Positions 20,191 to 20,994 of a stretch of 20,994 bases of DNA are shown here, one piece after another. The notes beneath the pieces were generated by a model. That model had not been told where the DNA came from. It made no database searches and saw only the letters and a program-made list of their open reading frames with translations. This stretch comes from Phoronis australis. Its lineage: Eukaryota > Phoronida > Phoronidae. Numbering within the stretch: position 1 is the first letter of the stretch; each line of letters opens with the position of its first letter. The DNA is taken from the NCBI GenBank assembly GCA_002633005.1, contig NMRA01001225.1, positions 16,985 to 37,978 of the forward strand, read 5' to 3'. Made by a program: the position numbers and the translations under genes.

Positions 20191-20994
20191 AGGCATTCAG
20201 GGGCGATAGTACATCCTCACAAAAAGTTACTCATTTCAAAATACAGCAAATAAAATCAAATGAACCGTACATATAGGAACACGGAGTTATAATTAACACA
20301 TACCACGACTTTGGATACAATTTAGTCAGCAAAACTTGAACAAATCGATGAAAATCTGTCGCGGTTTGCTCGAGTTTCTCTCAGTTACCGGGTGTCATTT
20401 NTGAGGAAGTTACGTGAAATTACGCTTGTTGACGAATAAAAAGTCCAAGGGACACACATCTTACAAGTTTCACCCGATACCTTCTCATGCTATTTTACAA
20501 GTGTCGCGCGCTAGCGTCACGCGCTTCGCTCAGTCTCGCGCTAACCTTTGCCTAACTCACGTCATTCAGTCGACATGCTTTGTTTGTTATCGCGCACGCG
20601 GTGATAAAATTAACGGCAACCAAAAAAGTGAAGTTGTAATTCTTCACCAAAGTCAACTTAATTCTCACAACTAAGCTTCATCAAAGATATGTGTAGAAGT
20701 AGAAAGGACCAATGATGAAAGTAAGTGTTTTTTTAAAGTTTTAATTGTAGACTGTATTTTGACGAGGTGACAACTCGAAATCGGTATCCCAAACCGTTCA
20801 CGGCCAGTTTAAAATACACTGAAGTAACGAAATGAATAAAGAAAGCGAATGGAAGTATTGCAGCCCCTATATGGCCAGCCGAGGGTCTACGTGTTGCCTA
20901 CTAGATGGCCCCGCGTTGGTTTGAATGCGTTAAATCTCCCCTTACTCCCAGCTCTCCTAATGTTGTTTATCCATTTTTCACGAAGTTCTTGGTT
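20191..20994. other. Region without recognised gene
   Basis: It contains one N (20401), a CpG-rich stretch near 20503-20550 and otherwise AT-rich sequence. The single open frame at 20414-20674 has no family motif. Confidence 0.4.

Noticed and set aside
20896-20911. CTCF-like CTACTAGATGGCCCC on the + strand
   Set aside because: A single site with a mismatch in the core, compatible with chance.

Overview
The window is animal (metazoan) nuclear DNA, most likely from a non-vertebrate and possibly a marine deuterostome such as a hemichordate or lancelet. The evidence is AT-rich spliceosomal introns of 0.1-2 kb with GT-AG and two GC-AG borders, tRNA-derived SINE-like sequence, satellite-like intronic repeats and a decayed LINE. 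There are no operons, ribosome binding sites or long bacterial ORFs. The species assignment is a guess; the eukaryotic gene structure is read directly. One unresolved base (N) lies at 20401.

One gene can be reconstructed with confidence. It is on the + strand and runs from 4325 (or 4465) to a TAG stop at 16089-16091. I joined 14 exons by hand from splice consensus and codon phase. From 4465 to the stop, the exons sum to exactly 467 codons with no internal stop and every junction in phase. The product is a PXK/Slob-family pseudokinase. It has an N-terminal transmembrane segment with a Cys/Arg-rich edge, then a juxtamembrane stretch, then a protein-kinase fold whose catalytic residues are all replaced (HGHLHSGN for the HRD loop, GCE for DFG). 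A basic/Ser linker, two proline runs and a C-terminal WH2-like actin-binding segment ending in SAPKV follow. The true N-terminus and first exon were not found in the window.

Layout: 1-4324 is 5' flank or upstream intron with no recognisable gene, only a degenerate ~35-bp tandem repeat and a tRNA-like SINE remnant. The gene fills 4325-16091. Its introns carry a perfect 20-bp minisatellite of CCAAT/RFX-like motifs ending 20 bases before an exon, a ~1.5-kb higher-order tandem repeat with regularly spaced CTCF-like motifs, a three-copy dispersed repeat, a two-block repeat at 13.1-13.5 kb, and two related SINE-like copies. 16092-18.5 kb is 3' UTR and downstream sequence with possible poly(A) signals. 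18.59-18.75 kb holds a weak exon-like segment. 19.77-20.19 kb is a frameshifted non-LTR reverse transcriptase relic, and the rest to 20994 has nothing I recognise.

The most interesting items are the membrane-anchored, catalytically dead, WH2-bearing kinase-like protein and the unusual intronic repeat arrays inside its gene.
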